This document shows positions 22,456 through 29,491 of a DNA stretch of 64,000 nucleotides, one piece after another (positions within the stretch are counted from its first letter, which is position 1; each line of letters starts with the position of its first letter). The notes beneath the pieces were generated by a model, which saw only the letters and a program-made list of their open reading frames with translations, was not told the DNA's origin and ran no database searches. This DNA is from Streptomyces humidus. Its GTDB lineage: Bacteria; Actinomycetota; Actinomycetes; Streptomycetales; Streptomycetaceae. The DNA lies in the NCBI RefSeq assembly GCF_014649655.1, contig NZ_BMTL01000014.1:1-64000 (forward strand), in the 5' to 3' direction. Made by a program: the position numbers and the translations under genes.

Positions 22456-23220
22456 GTGCCGAAGCGCAAGAACACGTTCTCATCATGGCGGCGCCGACAG
22501 GTGCAGCGCGCCGTCCACGCGGGCTGGTCCTGGGTGCAGCGCACGGGCTCCGTCACCGCGGAGCGCCCCGGGGGCTTCCGCTTCGGCTCGATCGGCGTCG
22601 GCACCCGGCTCGCCTTTCCGCTCGGCACGGTCTTCGGGGAGCCCTGGATCCACCTCGGCGCGCACTGCATCGTCGGCGAGCAGGTGACCCTGACCGCCGG
22701 CCTGATGCCCGACCTCGACCTCGGCCCGGACCCGATCCTGCGCCTCGGCGACGGCGTGGTCCTCGGCCGGGGCAGTCATGTCATCGCCGACACGACGGTC
22801 ACCATCGGCAGTGACTGCTACTTCGGCCCGTACGTGTACGTCACGTCCACCAACCACTCCTACGACGATCCGCACGAGCCGATCGGCAAGCAGTGGCCCC
22901 GCATGGAACCCGTGGAGATCGGTCCGGGATGCTGGATCGGCACCGGGGCCGTGATCCTGCCGGGGGCGCGGGTCGGACGGAACGTCGTCGTCGCGGCCGG
23001 CGCGGTCGTGCGCGGGACCGTGCCCGACCACGCCGTCGTGGCGGGCGCGCCCGCCAGGGTCGTCCGACGCTGGACGCCTGACGAGGGCTGGCAGCCGCCG
23101 TTGCGCAGCCCCGCGCCGGTGCCGATACCGGACGGCGTCACCTCCGACCAACTGGTCGCGCTCTCGGAGCTGGACGAGGAGACGGTGGCCAAGCTGACCC
23201 GGCTGGAGCCCGGCAGCTGA
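22456..23220 (+). CDS. Hexapeptide-repeat acyltransferase (LbetaH)
   Basis: 254 residues from GTG 22456. The first ~50 residues are basic (PKRKNTFSSWRRRQVQRAVH). The beta-helix follows with repeats such as LRLGDGVVLGRGSHVIADTT and YVYVTSTNHSYDD, with the catalytic His typical of the xenobiotic/maltose O-acetyltransferase group (TSTNHSYDDP), and ends with GTGAVILPGARVGRNVVVAA. The acceptor is unknown: sugar, cell-wall glycan or antibiotic are all possible. It is divergent from the gamma carbonic anhydrase. Confidence 0.85.
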   Translation: MPKRKNTFSSWRRRQVQRAVHAGWSWVQRTGSVTAERPGGFRFGSIGVGTRLAFPLGTVFGEPWIHLGAHCIVGEQVTLTAGLMPDLDLGPDPILRLGDGVVLGRGSHVIADTTVTIGSDCYFGPYVYVTSTNHSYDDPHEPIGKQWPRMEPVEIGPGCWIGTGAVILPGARVGRNVVVAAGAVVRGTVPDHAVVAGAPARVVRRWTPDEGWQPPLRSPAPVPIPDGVTSDQLVALSELDEETVAKLTRLEPGS

Positions 23221-23429
23221 TCGGAGGGAGACGGTCGCACGCCCGCCGCCCGCAAGCCCGTCGCCCGGACGGCGAGGCCCCTCGCGAAGCAGGCCGCGCA
23301 CGGCGAGAGCCGTCACCACCGATACCTCGCAGTACAGTTCGGTGCATGATCGGGTACAGCACGCCGTAGTCCGGTAATGCGAACCGGTCATCCAGAATGC
23401 CGGACTCCGGGGCCGCCGGGACCGGACGT

Positions 23430-23468
23430 AAAAGGGCCGACGGAAAAAGGCCGATGAAAAAGGGCGGA
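23430..23468 (+). repeat. Three A-rich direct repeats before the XRE-cupin gene
   Basis: AAAAGGGCCGA (23430), AAAAAGGCCGA (23444) and AAAAAGGGCGGA (23457) recur every 13-14 nt just upstream of the preferred start codon. Their role is unknown; they could be binding sites or an enhancer of translation initiation. Confidence 0.4.
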
Positions 23469-23480
23469 ACAGGACGGAAC

Positions 23481-24062
23481 GTGTCGGACCTCGACCTGCT
23501 GACCCAGTCCCTGGCGCGCAACGTCAAACGGTGGCGCACCGAACGCGGCTTCACTCTCGACGCGCTCGCGGCGCGCGCCGGGGTCAGTCGGGGCATGCTG
23601 ATCCAGATCGAGCAGGCCCGGACCAATCCCAGCCTCGGCACGGTCGTCAAGATCGGTGACGCGCTCGGCGTCAGCATCACCACCCTGCTCGACTACGAGC
23701 GCGGCCCGAAGGTCCGCATCGTCCCCGCCGACCAGGCGGTGCGGCTGTGGCACACCGACGCGGGCAGCTACAGCAGGCTCCTCGCGGGCACGGAGGCGCC
23801 GGGTCCGCTGGAGATGTGGGAGTGGCTGCTGATGCCCGGCGAGAGCAGCGGATCGGACCCCCACCCGCTCGGCACGGTCGAGATCGCCCATGTCACCGAC
23901 GGCGAGCTCACCCTCACCGTCGACGGCACAGAGCACCGCGTCCCGGCCGGCGCGAGCGTCACCTTCGAGGCCAACGCCGCGCACCGGTACGCCAACCTCG
24001 GCGAGATCCCGACACGGATGGTCCTGACGGTGTCGGTCCCCCCTCCCGCACCCGCGCACTGA
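23481..24062 (+). CDS. XRE-family regulator with cupin sensor domain
   Basis: GTG 23481, with a purine-rich GGACGGAAC upstream, gives 193 residues; ATG 23454 and 23397 are in-frame alternatives. Residues ~10-65 are an XRE helix-turn-helix (RGFTLDALAARAGVSRGMLI, then LGTVVKIGDALGVS). Residues ~110-185 are a cupin barrel (DPHPLGTVEIAHVTDGELTL, ANAAHRYANLG). This PuuR/SutR-like architecture senses small molecules and often controls amine, amino-acid or multidrug-export genes. It is convergent with the PobA-like gene, so the target is probably elsewhere. Confidence 0.9.
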   Translation: MSDLDLLTQSLARNVKRWRTERGFTLDALAARAGVSRGMLIQIEQARTNPSLGTVVKIGDALGVSITTLLDYERGPKVRIVPADQAVRLWHTDAGSYSRLLAGTEAPGPLEMWEWLLMPGESSGSDPHPLGTVEIAHVTDGELTLTVDGTEHRVPAGASVTFEANAAHRYANLGEIPTRMVLTVSVPPPAPAH

Positions 24063-24065
24063 GAC

Positions 24066-24084
24066 GCCACGACGATCCCGTGGC
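24066..24084. terminator. Short terminator between convergent genes
   Basis: GCCACG (24066-24071) pairs with CGTGGC (24079-24084) over a 7-nt loop. It sits in the 48-nt gap between the XRE-cupin gene and the minus-strand hydroxylase. Confidence 0.4.
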
Positions 24085-24110
24085 CGGCGCCCGAACCGGT
24101 CGCGTGCGCG

Positions 24111-25352
24111 TCAGTAGCGTTCCGCGGTGCCCAGGTACTGCTCCGCGAAGGCGGCGGCGGCGACGGGGGAGGTGAACAGGCGGCGCAGCCGGGCGAACGT
24201 CGTGCCCGCGCGGAACGGGTCGCCGGCCGAGGTCCCGTGATACACCTCGGACAGCCACTGTGAGAACTCCTGGTAGTCCCACACCCGGCGCAGACAGGCC
24301 TCCGAGTAGTCGTCCAGACCGCTCCCGTCGCCGCCGTCCAGGTAGGCGACCAGGGCGTCGCCCAGCAGGAACGCGTCGTGCAGGGCGAGGTTCATGCCCT
24401 TCGCGGCGATGGGGGCCACGAGGTGGGCCGAGTCGCCGGCCAGGAAGAGCCGCCCGTACGTCATCGGCTCGACCACGTGGTCGTGCAGGTCGAGCACCCG
24501 TTTCTCGATCAGCGGTCCCTCGGTGAGCGGCGGAGAGCCCGCCCCCTCCAGGCGCTGGTGCAGCTCGGACCAGACGCGGTCGTCGGACCAGTTGTCCGGG
24601 TCGTCGCCGGGCGGGCACTGGAGGTAGTAGCGGGTCACTCCGGGGCTGCGCGCCATGTGCCCGGCGAACCCGTCGGGATGGATGCCGAACAGCACGCAGT
24701 CGGAGGACGGCGGCGCCTCGGCGAGCAGCGCCAGCCAGCCTATGCCGTAGTCGTGCCGGGCGATCCGCGCGTGCCCGGTCGGCAGCGCGGCCCGGGCCGC
24801 CCCGCGCGGGCCGTCCGCGCCGACGACGAAGTCGCAGGTCAGCGAACGGCGTTCACCGGTTTCGGGGCAGGTGTACGTCACGGACGGGCGAGCCGTGTCC
24901 AGGTCGTGCAGTGCGACGTCGCGCACCGAGAAGCGGGCGTCCCCGCCGCGCACGTCGACGTACTCGTGGACGAGGTCCGCCACCAGCAACGGCTGCGGAT
25001 ACACCCAATGGTGACGACCCGTCAGCTCGGTGTAGGGGAAGCGGTAGCGTTCGCCGCCGAAGCGGAACTCGCACGACGAGTGCCGCTGGGCGCGCTCCGA
25101 CAGGTTGTCCGCCAAGCCACGGCGCTGAAGTTCGCGCACCGCCCACTCCTCGATGACGCCGGCCCGCGGCCGCCGCTCGATGAACTCACGGCTCTCCGCC
25201 TCCAGTACGGCACAGTCGACGGACCCGGCCCGCAGGATGTTGCCGACGGTGAGACCTGCCGGGCCCGCGCCCACGACGACGACCGGAACGTGGCGGGAGG
25301 AACCGGAACCAGAGGAACCGGAGGAACCGGAGGGAGGGGAGTCGGTGCTCAC
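24111..25352 (-). CDS. pobA: FAD-dependent aromatic hydroxylase, 4-hydroxybenzoate 3-monooxygenase type
   Basis: GTG 25352 gives 413 residues. The N-terminus has a Gly/Ser linker encoded by GGAACC-type repeats (SGSSGSSGSGSS). The FAD domain follows with VVVVGAGPAGLTVGNIL, the DG motif VVGADGPRGAAR and the GD motif LAGDSAHLVAPIAAKGMNLAL. That last segment closely matches PobA enzymes, as do length and the C-terminal YLGTAERY. PobA converts 4-hydroxybenzoate to protocatechuate with NADPH and O2. No protocatechuate genes are nearby. A related aromatic monooxygenase is the alternative. Confidence 0.85.
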   Translation of the reverse strand: MSTDSPPSGSSGSSGSGSSRHVPVVVVGAGPAGLTVGNILRAGSVDCAVLEAESREFIERRPRAGVIEEWAVRELQRRGLADNLSERAQRHSSCEFRFGGERYRFPYTELTGRHHWVYPQPLLVADLVHEYVDVRGGDARFSVRDVALHDLDTARPSVTYTCPETGERRSLTCDFVVGADGPRGAARAALPTGHARIARHDYGIGWLALLAEAPPSSDCVLFGIHPDGFAGHMARSPGVTRYYLQCPPGDDPDNWSDDRVWSELHQRLEGAGSPPLTEGPLIEKRVLDLHDHVVEPMTYGRLFLAGDSAHLVAPIAAKGMNLALHDAFLLGDALVAYLDGGDGSGLDDYSEACLRRVWDYQEFSQWLSEVYHGTSAGDPFRAGTTFARLRRLFTSPVAAAAFAEQYLGTAERY

Positions 25353-25501
25353 CCGCACATTATGGGCGGCCGGTGCGGCTGCAACAGCGCGGCCGGTGGG
25401 CTGTTCCCGCCTCCCCGCCTCCCCGCCTCCCCGTTCTCCTGGCGGCTCCCCGTGCTCCCGGCCGGACCGGAGCTCGGGCGCGGTGGCGGGTGGCAGGGTC
25501 G

Positions 25502-25909
25502 TCAGGCCAGGCGGGGGATCTCGATGGCCGGGCAGCGGTCCATGACCATCTCCAGGCCTGCGGCCCTGGTGCGGTCGTAGGCGGCCTCGTCGACGACGCC
25601 GAGCTGGAACCACACGGCCCGTGCGCCCTTGGCCACCGCCTCGTCGGCGACGGCTCCCGCGAGCGCGCTGTTGACGAAGACGTCGACCACGTCCACCTCG
25701 AAGGGGATGTCCGCGAGGGAGGCGTACCCCTGCTCGCCGTGCACGGTCTCCGCCTTCGGATGGACGGGTACGACCCGCTTGCCGAAGCGCCGCAGCACCT
25801 CGGCGACCCCGTGGGCCGCACGTCCACGGTTCGTCGACAGGCCCACCACGGCCCAGGTGTCACCGAGTCCGGTGAGGATCTTCCGGATCGTCGCCTCGTC
25901 GCCGTACAC
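25502..25909 (-). CDS. CoA-binding domain protein (YccU type)
   Basis: GTG 25909, with AAGGAGG 9 nt upstream, gives 135 residues. It is a single Rossmann-like CoA-binding domain: WAVVGLSTNRGRAAHGVAEV (nucleotide-binding turn), RVVPVHPKAETVHGEQGY, VDVVDVFVNSALAGAVADEA, WFQLGVVDEAAYDRTRAAGL and the terminal VMDRCPAIEIPRL. The family resembles the N-terminal domain of succinyl-CoA synthetase alpha chains; its job is unknown. Residues before GTG in the longer frame come from an AT-rich promoter region and are discarded. Confidence 0.9.
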   Translation of the reverse strand: MYGDEATIRKILTGLGDTWAVVGLSTNRGRAAHGVAEVLRRFGKRVVPVHPKAETVHGEQGYASLADIPFEVDVVDVFVNSALAGAVADEAVAKGARAVWFQLGVVDEAAYDRTRAAGLEMVMDRCPAIEIPRLA

Positions 25910-25980
25910 CGGCGGCCTCCTTGACAGTCGAAAACGGTGAGAAAATATCAGAAATGATCGAATTGGGTTCGCGTGTCGAA

Positions 25981-26021
25981 CAGGATCCGACGCGGGTGCC
26001 AACAGTGTGCGACGGATCCTG
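25981..26021. promoter_or_regulatory. Inverted repeat in the divergent promoter region
   Basis: CAGGATCCG (25981-25989) is perfectly inverted at 26013-26021 (CGGATCCTG), 23 nt apart, in an AT-rich gap (25910-26085) between divergent genes. It could be an operator for a dimeric regulator or a hairpin. Confidence 0.4.
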
Positions 26022-26085
26022 ATTCCGGGTCCCGCCTTTCCGGTCCCTGCCTGCGAAGCGGCCTCCGTCCGCCTAGGCTCGGCAC

Positions 26086-26832
26086 GTGCTGCGCATCATC
26101 GACGCCCGAACCGGCGTACCCGTGCTCGCCGCCCCCGTCCGGCGGGGGCTGACCCGTGTCGAGGCGCATGCCTCGGGATACGGGGCCGCGTCGCTCAGGG
26201 TGCTGCTCGTCGCCGATCTGCTCGTGCGCGCGCTGGAACTGGGCGGCACGCCCGCCTGGCTCCTGCTCACCGGTGACCGCGACCAGGCTGAGCTGCGGGC
26301 CGGCGCCACCGCCCTCGGCATGCACCCCTTCGAGGACGGCCGGGACCTCGGGGCCGGTGTGGGCGAGGCGCAGGTCCTGCACGTGGTGGGCGAGGACGGC
26401 CGGCGCCCCGACGGCGGGGCGCTGATCGCCGTCGCGTCGGCCGAGGGCCTCCTGCCCGGGGCGTCGGCGCGGGGAGCCGTGCCGGACGCCGACCCGTCCG
26501 TCCTGCGTCTCGCCCTTCTCTCCGTGCCCCGTACGGAGGCCCTCCGGCTCGACGCGACGGTACTGGCCGAGGCCCACGACACCCTTGCGCGCTGGCGGCG
26601 GTCCGTCGCCGACTGGGCGCGGCAGTCCTCGCGACCGGTTCCGGAGGAGCTCCGCGGCCGGCTGCGCACCGCCTGGGAGGACGACCTCGACGTGCCGGAG
26701 GTGCTGCGCGTGCTCCGGTGGGTGCGCGACGCCGGCCCCGAACTGCCGGCGGGCGCCCGCTTCGAGACGTACGCCTACGCCGATCGTCTCCTGGGCCTCG
26801 AACTCACCCGCGACCTCGGAGCCCCGTCGTGA
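26086..26832 (+). CDS. CysS/MshC-like protein without class I synthetase signatures
   Basis: 248 residues from a start at 26086. The N-terminal half has strand-helix alternation (MLRIIDARTGVPVLAAPVRR, LRVLLVADLLVRALELGGTP). The segment from ~145 to 225 (VLRLALLSVP, LARWRRSVADWA, WEDDLDVPEVLRVLRWV) resembles the helical part of cysteinyl-tRNA synthetase and the mycothiol ligase MshC, where RLARWR and DDLDTP-type motifs occur. HIGH and KMSKS are absent, so it is unlikely to aminoacylate. A binding or pseudo-enzyme role is inferred. Its stop overlaps the phosphatase start (GTGA), so the two are translationally coupled. Confidence 0.6.
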   Translation: MLRIIDARTGVPVLAAPVRRGLTRVEAHASGYGAASLRVLLVADLLVRALELGGTPAWLLLTGDRDQAELRAGATALGMHPFEDGRDLGAGVGEAQVLHVVGEDGRRPDGGALIAVASAEGLLPGASARGAVPDADPSVLRLALLSVPRTEALRLDATVLAEAHDTLARWRRSVADWARQSSRPVPEELRGRLRTAWEDDLDVPEVLRVLRWVRDAGPELPAGARFETYAYADRLLGLELTRDLGAPS

Positions 26833-27392
26833 CCGCGCCCGGCGCCGGTGTGCCCGGCGCCGAAGCGTCAGGCGCCGGTGCGCCGCGTCGGCTGGTCGTG
26901 CTGCGGCATGCCAAGTCGGCCTGGCCGGAGGGGGTCCCCGACCATGAGCGGCCGCTCGCCCCGCGCGGCCGCAGGGATGCGCCGGCGGCGGGCCGCGCAC
27001 TCGCCGAGGCCGGCTGCCGCCCGGATCTCGTCCTGTGTTCGACCGCCGTCCGCGCCCGCCGGACCTGGGAGCTGGCCTGCGCCCAGTGGGACGTGCCGCC
27101 CCCGGCGCGCTTCGACCCGCGGCTCTACGGGGCGGACGTCCCCGAGATCCTGGACGTCGTCGGCGAGACGCCCGACGCGGTCGGCACCCTGCTGCTGGTC
27201 GGGCACAACCCCGGTCTGGAGGAGCTCGTCCTCGGCCTGTCGGGCGAGGGTCTCGCGGACGCCCTCGACCAGGTGCGGCTGAAGTTCCCGACGTCGGCCA
27301 TCGCCGTTCTGACCTGGCACGGGCCCGACTGGCGGGCCCTGACGCCCGGCGCGGCCCGGCTCGCCTCGATGACCGTGCCGAGGGGCCGTTAG
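26829..27392 (+). CDS. SixA-type histidine phosphatase
   Basis: GTG 26829 overlaps the previous stop and gives 187 residues after an Ala/Gly-rich N-terminus. The RHG core is VVLRHAKSAWP (nucleophilic His), then LCSTAVRARRTWELA and LLLVGHNPGLEELVLGLSGE (second catalytic His). Short single-domain members such as SixA act on phosphohistidine proteins; others act on small phosphomonoesters. The start is well supported by the overlap. Coupling to the CysS/MshC-like gene suggests a joint role that is not obvious. Confidence 0.9.
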   Translation: MTAPGAGVPGAEASGAGAPRRLVVLRHAKSAWPEGVPDHERPLAPRGRRDAPAAGRALAEAGCRPDLVLCSTAVRARRTWELACAQWDVPPPARFDPRLYGADVPEILDVVGETPDAVGTLLLVGHNPGLEELVLGLSGEGLADALDQVRLKFPTSAIAVLTWHGPDWRALTPGAARLASMTVPRGR

Positions 27393-27453
27393 CCGACGAG
27401 CAGGCCGAGGGCGGGGGTGAGCCGGCCGTCCGGGCAGCGCATAGGCTGACCGG

Positions 27454-28080
27454 ATGCAGGACGAGTACCGCACCGTCGCCCGCGCGGGCGTGCACGAGAC
27501 CGAGGTCAACCGGTCCCGCTTCCTGTGCTCCCTCGCCCCGGCGGCCACCGAACAGGAGGCCAGGGAGTTCCTGGCCTCCGTCCGCAAGGAGCACGCCGAC
27601 GCCACCCACAACTGCTGGGCGTACGTCATCGGCGCCGACGCCGCCGTGCAGAAGGCGAGCGACGACGGCGAGCCCGGCGGCACCGCGGGCGTCCCCATGC
27701 TGCAGATGCTGCTGCGCCGCGACATGCGGTACGTCGTCGCCGTCGTCACGCGCTACTACGGCGGCGTCAAGCTCGGCGCGGGGGGCCTGATCCGGGCGTA
27801 CGGCGGCGCGGTCGGCGAGGCGATCGACTCCCTCGGCGTCCTCACCCGCCGCCGTTTCCGGCTGGCCACGGTGACCGTCGACCACCAGCGCGCGGGCAAG
27901 GTGCACAACGACCTGCTCGCGACCGGGCGCCAGGTGCGCGACGTCCGCTACGGCGAGGCGGTCGCCATCGAGATCGGCCTGCCGGAGGCCGAGGTGGCCG
28001 CCTTCCGCGCCTGGCTGGCGGACGCCACCGCGGGGACGGCGGGCCTCACCCTGGGCGACGAGGCGTACGGGGACGCGTGA
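27454..28080 (+). CDS. YigZ/IMPACT family protein
   Basis: A 208-residue protein with the UPF0029/IMPACT signature: SRFLCSLAPA, then HNCWAYVIGADAAVQKASDD, GEPGGTAGVPML and VVTRYYGGVKLGAGGLIRAY. A C-terminal ferredoxin-like domain (VTVDHQRAGKVHNDLLA) completes the fold. The function is unsettled; eukaryotic IMPACT modulates GCN2, and bacterial members bind nucleic acid in vitro. The ATG start and normal length are clear. It is a single gene. Confidence 0.93.
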   Translation: MQDEYRTVARAGVHETEVNRSRFLCSLAPAATEQEAREFLASVRKEHADATHNCWAYVIGADAAVQKASDDGEPGGTAGVPMLQMLLRRDMRYVVAVVTRYYGGVKLGAGGLIRAYGGAVGEAIDSLGVLTRRRFRLATVTVDHQRAGKVHNDLLATGRQVRDVRYGEAVAIEIGLPEAEVAAFRAWLADATAGTAGLTLGDEAYGDA

Positions 28081-28106
28081 GAGGCCCGCGCCTGCAGTGC
28101 GTTGGC

Positions 28107-28140
28107 CGTGACATGACATGGCGTGACATGGCGTGACATG
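28107..28140 (+). repeat. Tandem 10-bp repeat upstream of sbcD
   Basis: GCGTGACATG occurs twice in tandem (28121-28130 and 28131-28140), preceded by the partial copies CGTGACATG and ACATG (28107-28120). The array lies 188 nt before sbcD and just after the YigZ stop. Confidence 0.65.
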
Positions 28141-28327
28141 ACTTGCCTGGTCCGTGCGTGGCGGTGGTGCGCGGCGGGACGTGTGAGGTGCGACGCGTCG
28201 CGCGAACGACTGGGTGTGCGAAATGTCCGCGAAGTCGCTTTGTGGCGGCTGTCATGACGGTGCGATGACGGTGCGATACGGGAGTAACCGCCCGTGCTGT
28301 CGGACCCGGCCGTTAGTCTCGGGGATC

Positions 28328-29491
28328 ATGAGGCTGCTGCACACTTCCGACTGGCATCTCGGCCGGGCGTTCCACCGGGTGAACATGCTCGGCGCCCAGG
28401 CCGAGTTCATCGGTCACCTCGTCGCGACCGTGCGTGAGCGCGAGGTCGACGCGGTGGTCGTGTCGGGGGACGTGTACGACCGCGCGGTTCCGCCGCTCGC
28501 CGCGGTCGAGCTCTTCGACGACGCCCTGCACCGGCTGGCCGGCCTCGGAGTGCCCACGGTGATGATCTCCGGCAACCACGACTCGGCCCGCCGGCTCGGC
28601 GTGGGCGCCGGCCTCATCGGACGCGCGGGCATCCACCTGCGGACGGACCCGGCGGCGGCCGGCACCCCGGTGATCCTGCGGGACGCCTTCGGGGAGGTCG
28701 CCTTCTACGGCCTGCCCTATCTCGAACCCGCCCTGGTGAAGGACGAGTTCGGCGTGGAGAAGGCCGCCCATGAGGCCGTGCTCGCCGCCGCGATGGACCG
28801 GGTCCGCGCCGACCTCGCCGCACGCGCGCGGGGAACGCGTTCCGTCGTCCTCGCCCATGCCTTCGTCACCGGCGGCGAGCCCAGCGACAGCGAACGGGAC
28901 ATCACCGTCGGCGGGGTCGCCTCCGTCCCGGCAGGGGTCTTCGCCGGCGTCGACTACACGGCGCTCGGTCATCTCCACGGCAGCCAGACCATCACCGCGC
29001 GGGTGCGCTACTCGGGCTCCCCGCTGCCCTACTCGTTCTCCGAGAGCGAGCACCGCAAGACCATGTGGCTGGTCGATCTCGCGGCCGACGGGGAGATCGC
29101 CGCCGAGCGCGTCGACTGCCCGGTGCCCCGCGCGCTGGCCCGCATCCGGGGGACGCTGGAGGAGCTGCTCGCCGACCCCGCGCTCGCCCGCCACGAGGAG
29201 GCGTGGGTCGAGGCCACGCTCACCGACGCCGTCCGCCCCGCCGATCCCGTGGCCCGGCTCGCCGAGCGGTTCCCGCACACCCTCAGCCTCGTCTTCGCCC
29301 CCGAGCGCGCGCCCGACGACCCCGACGCGTCCTACGCCCGCCGTCTCGCCGACCGCAGCGACCAGGAGATCGCCGAGGACTTCGTGGCCCACGTGCGCGG
29401 AGCGGCGCCCGACGCCCGCGAGCAGGGCGTACTGCGGGACGCCTTCGACGCGGTCCGCGCGGACGACGTGGAGCGGGAGGTGGCGCGGTGA
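28328..29491 (+). CDS. sbcD: Exonuclease SbcD subunit
   Basis: 387 residues from ATG 28328. The calcineurin-like phosphoesterase metal ligands are present: TSDWHLGR (Asp8, His10), SGDVYDR (Asp48), SGNHDSARR (Asn83, His84), later LAHAFVTGGE and LGHLHGSQ. A capping domain follows. SbcD (Mre11) forms the SbcCD complex, which cleaves DNA hairpins and removes protein-blocked ends. The gene overlaps sbcC by GTGA, so the subunits are coupled. Upstream in-frame extensions read through non-protein-like sequence and are rejected. Confidence 0.96.
   Translation: MRLLHTSDWHLGRAFHRVNMLGAQAEFIGHLVATVREREVDAVVVSGDVYDRAVPPLAAVELFDDALHRLAGLGVPTVMISGNHDSARRLGVGAGLIGRAGIHLRTDPAAAGTPVILRDAFGEVAFYGLPYLEPALVKDEFGVEKAAHEAVLAAAMDRVRADLAARARGTRSVVLAHAFVTGGEPSDSERDITVGGVASVPAGVFAGVDYTALGHLHGSQTITARVRYSGSPLPYSFSESEHRKTMWLVDLAADGEIAAERVDCPVPRALARIRGTLEELLADPALARHEEAWVEATLTDAVRPADPVARLAERFPHTLSLVFAPERAPDDPDASYARRLADRSDQEIAEDFVAHVRGAAPDAREQGVLRDAFDAVRADDVEREVAR

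Noticed and set aside
24111..25352. Part of a natural-product cluster (FAD hydroxylase with methyltransferase, thioesterase and acyltransferase in the window)
   Set aside because: These genes are scattered on both strands among housekeeping genes, and no polyketide, peptide, terpene or RiPP core enzyme is present.
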